64,000 nucleotides of DNA from Parabacteroides hominis (GTDB taxonomy: Bacteria; Bacteroidota; Bacteroidia; Bacteroidales; Tannerellaceae), in the NCBI RefSeq assembly GCF_014287585.1, contig NZ_JACOOJ010000010.1, positions 72,056-136,055 on the forward strand, in the 5' to 3' direction. The position numbers were made by a program, and so were the translations under genes. The notes beneath the pieces were generated by a model. It made no database searches, was not told the origin of the DNA, and worked only from the letters and a program-made list of their open reading frames with translations. Below, one piece after another: positions 61,681 through 64,000 of the stretch (position 1 is the first letter of the stretch; each line of letters starts with the position of its first letter).

Positions 61681-61750
61681 GTCAAACCTCTAATAATCCG
61701 GGCTTGGATGTGAAAGAAATAAAATACTTCGTGTATTCGCACACACAAAC

Positions 61751-61782
61751 TTGCGTATAACAAAAAAAATGCCTTATATTTG
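61751..61782 (+). promoter_or_regulatory. Promoter of the MFS transporter gene
   Basis: TTG (61751-61753), 21 bases, TATATTTG (61775-61782). Predicted leader about 27 bases. Confidence 0.65.
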
Positions 61783-61814
61783 CCCCCGTATTATGAAAAA
61801 CGAATATTAATATC

Positions 61815-63257
61815 ATGAACACATTTCAAAAAGCAAGTGAGAAAATGACAAATTACAGATGGACAATCTGCGCGATGTTATTTTTTGCAACAACAGTGAA
61901 TTACCTCGATCGCCAGGTCCTTTCGTTGACCTGGGATGAATTTATCAAACCGGAGTTCCATTGGGACGAATCCCATTACGGTACGATAACATCAGTTTTC
62001 TCAATTGTATATGCAATCTGTATGCTGTTTGCCGGTCGTTTTATCGACTGGATGGGCACGAAGAAAGGATATCTTTGGGCTATCGGTGTTTGGTCGTTCG
62101 GAGCCTGTCTCCATGCCGGTTGCGGTATTGCAACCGAACATTATGTCGGTATGAACAGTGCAGCGGAGCTGATTGCGGCAACAGGAGATGTTGTTGTGGT
62201 ATTGGCAACCGTGAGTATGTATTTCTTCCTGGCCGCCCGTTGTATTCTGGCGTTGGGTGAAGCAGGTAACTTTCCCGCAGCCATCAAGGTTACGGCAGAA
62301 TACTTCCCGAAGAAAGACCGTGCCTATGCAACTTCTATTTTCAATGCCGGCGCTTCTATCGGCGCTTTGGTCGCTCCTATTTCTATTCCTTTGTTGGCAA
62401 AAGCCTGGGGTTGGGAAATGGCCTTTATCGTGATCGGTGCGCTTGGTTTTGTTTGGATGGGCTTGTGGGTATTCATGTACACGACCCCGGACAAGAGCAA
62501 ACATGTGAATAAAGCCGAGTTGGAGTATATCGAACAGGATAAGAATGAAAAAGACGTTGTCATTGTCGAAGAAGAACACGAGAAGAAGATCGGTTTCATG
62601 CAATGTTTCACGTTCAAACAGACTTGGGCTTTCATTGTCGGTAAATTCATGACAGACGGGGTTTGGTGGTTCTTCCTTTTCTGGACTCCTTCTTATCTGA
62701 ATACGCAGTTCGGCATCAAGACTTCCGATCCGCTGGGTATGGGGTTGATCTTTACCCTGTATGCCATTACGATGTTGTCTATTTACGGAGGTAAGCTGCC
62801 GACGATCTTTATTAACCGGAGTGGAATGAACCCCTATGCCGCCCGTATGAAAGCGATGTTGATTTTTGCTTTCTTCCCGTTGTTGGTTCTGTTGGCGCAG
62901 CCGTTGGGTACGATTTCCCCGTGGTTCCCGGTTATCATGATCGGTATCGGTGGCGCAGCCCATCAGTCATGGTCTGCCAATATTTTCTCGACTGTCGGTG
63001 ATATGTTCCCGAAATCGGCTATTGCAACCGTTACGGGTATCGGAGGCATGGCCGGTGGTGTCGGTTCGATGATCTTGCAGAAAGTGGCCGGGAATCTGTT
63101 TGTTTATGCAGATGCTACTCAAATGACGTTTATGGGCTTCACGGGTAAGCCAGCCGGCTATTTCGTTATCTTCTGCGTATGTGCTGTCGCTTATTTGATC
63201 GGCTGGGTGATCATGAAGATTTTGGTTCCGAAATATAAAGTGATCGTTCTTGAATAA
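61815..63257 (+). CDS. MFS transporter of the hexuronate (ExuT/ACS) type
   Basis: 480 residues with 12 predicted membrane helices. The first helix region TVNYLDRQVLSLTWDEFIKP and the loop GRFIDWMGTKKGYLW are characteristic of the anion:cation symporter group that takes up galacturonate and glucuronate. A charged cytoplasmic loop (KNEKDVVIVEEEHEKKIGFM) separates the two halves, and the GMAGGVGSMILQK helix is well kept. It would bring pectin-derived uronic acids across the inner membrane, fitting the GH28 and esterase genes in this window. Monocistronic, with its own promoter and terminator. Confidence 0.9.
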   Translation: MNTFQKASEKMTNYRWTICAMLFFATTVNYLDRQVLSLTWDEFIKPEFHWDESHYGTITSVFSIVYAICMLFAGRFIDWMGTKKGYLWAIGVWSFGACLHAGCGIATEHYVGMNSAAELIAATGDVVVVLATVSMYFFLAARCILALGEAGNFPAAIKVTAEYFPKKDRAYATSIFNAGASIGALVAPISIPLLAKAWGWEMAFIVIGALGFVWMGLWVFMYTTPDKSKHVNKAELEYIEQDKNEKDVVIVEEEHEKKIGFMQCFTFKQTWAFIVGKFMTDGVWWFFLFWTPSYLNTQFGIKTSDPLGMGLIFTLYAITMLSIYGGKLPTIFINRSGMNPYAARMKAMLIFAFFPLLVLLAQPLGTISPWFPVIMIGIGGAAHQSWSANIFSTVGDMFPKSAIATVTGIGGMAGGVGSMILQKVAGNLFVYADATQMTFMGFTGKPAGYFVIFCVCAVAYLIGWVIMKILVPKYKVIVLE

Positions 63258-63289
63258 TTGAAATAGAGAGTATATAGTTTATAAGAAAG

Positions 63290-63328
63290 AAGGAGGATGC
63301 GCCCTTGTGGATGCATTCTCCTTTTTTC
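63290..63328 (+). terminator. Terminator of the transporter gene
   Basis: AAGGAGGATGC pairs with GCATTCTCCTT (one bulge), followed by T-rich sequence. It lies 33 bases past the stop. Confidence 0.8.
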
Positions 63329-63536
63329 TTATAAGGAGAAGGAGTGGCAACTGCTCTTGTCGAAGGAAAGCATGGAAGAGGTTGCCGGACGGCAGAATGT
63401 ATCTATATGGTCAATTTCGACCAGGTAAAAGTCATCTGCCGCGAGAAAGACGGAGTTTATCTAACTCTCTTTCATGCGTACCTTATAATAACAATTATAT
63501 CTCTCTGGAAAAAATGAAAAAAAACTTCTCGAAATA

Positions 63537-63568
63537 TTTGGATGTAATAAATAAAACCTCTAATTTTG
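63537..63568 (+). promoter_or_regulatory. Upstream rRNA operon promoter (P1)
   Basis: TTTG (63537-63540), 20 bases, TAATTTTG (63561-63568). Preceded by the element AAAAAACTTCTCGA (63519-63532). The gap 63329-63518 shows nothing else I can support. Confidence 0.65.
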
Positions 63569-63716
63569 CACCCGCATTCGAGAGAGAACGGCATTAGCGT
63601 CAACATGATGAAAAGGGGGTAACCCGGTGATAGTAGGATGAGGTTAGCGGAGCTAAGCGAATATCCAACCGCCCGGCGGCTTTCGAAAAAACTTCTCGAT
63701 TTTTTTCTCTAAAAAA

Positions 63717-63747
63717 TTTGGCAGTTTAAAAAAAGTCCTTACCTTTG
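63717..63747 (+). promoter_or_regulatory. Downstream rRNA operon promoter (P2)
   Basis: TTTG (63717-63720), 19 bases, TACCTTTG (63740-63747). The same AAAAAACTTCTCGA element precedes it (63686-63699). The 16S gene begins about 145 bases on, after a typical rrn leader. Confidence 0.75.
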
Positions 63748-63894
63748 CAGCCGCAATCGAAAGAAAGCGAAAAAGTTCTTTGAAAGATTTACATATCAAC
63801 AAGTAGTACAAGAGACGTAGTAGGAATACTAAAACATACCGTCAATAACTACAATAAACAACGAGATTCTGGGCAAAAGGCAAAAAACAATTTA

Positions 63895-64000
63895 ACAACG
63901 AAGAGTTTGATCCTGGCTCAGGATGAACGCTAGCGACAGGCTTAACACATGCAAGTCGAGGGGCAGCGGGGGTAGCAATACCTGCCGGCGACCGGCGCAC
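63895..64000 (+). rRNA. 16S ribosomal RNA, 5' end (cut by the window)
   Basis: AGAGTTTGATCCTGGCTCAG (the universal 8-27 site) begins at 63902, so position 1 falls near 63895. The following GATGAACGCTAGCGACAGGC and ACACATGCAAGTCGAGGGGC are typical of Bacteroidales. The rest of the rRNA operon lies to the right. Confidence 0.97.

Noticed and set aside
63307..63597. 96-codon open frame before the rRNA operon
   Set aside because: It overlaps the transporter terminator and the rrn P1 promoter; the peptide looks random.

Overview
The window looks like a Bacteroidales chromosome, most likely Parabacteroides or a close relative. Evidence seen: the start of a Bacteroidales-type 16S rRNA at the right edge, SusC/SusD systems, many lipoproteins, and promoters of the Bacteroidales type (TTTG or TTG, 18-21 bases, TAnnTTTG). 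One secreted protease ends in a type-A type IX secretion (T9SS) sorting domain and a large surface protein ends in a similar (DUF6383-like) domain; both fit Parabacteroides, Tannerella and Porphyromonas better than Bacteroides. The genus is an inference.

Layout. 1-5 kb: the end of a SusD gene, then a leftward pair encoding a beta-propeller lipoprotein with a CxxCH haem motif and a DUF6057 membrane protein. 5-12 kb: a pectin/rhamnogalacturonan cluster with two GH28-like enzymes, a shortened GH28 paralogue lacking the catalytic acids, and a GH106-type rhamnosidase. It is followed by a 326-base inverted-repeat element and a 36-residue membrane-protein gene. 12-16.5 kb: a leftward GH92 mannosidase and glycosidase-like lipoprotein operon. 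16.5-24.7 kb: envelope proteins (TPR lipoprotein, T9SS lysyl-endopeptidase-like protease, two PepSY-like proteins) and a two-component system, with a 22-base tandem hairpin array. 24.8-30.2 kb: class I fumarase, a candidate structured RNA and a probable surface-layer protein.

30.9-45 kb is mostly housekeeping: pnp, a thioredoxin-fold lipoprotein without cysteines, greA-HIT with a terminator in the greA leader, a PadR-PspC-GIN operon with a visible operator, acyl-CoA ligase, prfB with its programmed frameshift, a CAU-anticodon tRNA, mazEF, a drug exporter and a DUF4595 lipoprotein.

44.8-58.4 kb holds DUF4272 plus a GH106-like lipoprotein, then an AT-rich polysaccharide utilisation locus (PUL): ECF sigma, FecR anti-sigma, STN-type SusC, SusD, a nucleoside hydrolase, and a protein fusing a nucleoside-hydrolase domain to a GH140-like (apiosidase-type) domain. 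A short antisense RNA with its own promoter and terminator appears to face the susC leader. This locus is the best candidate for something undescribed: both enzyme types act on pentofuranosides, so the target may be a ribose- or apiose-containing glycoside. 58.5-64 kb: a small secreted protein, an XRE regulator, a two-domain esterase divergent from a hexuronate-type transporter, and the promoters and first 106 bases of an rRNA operon.
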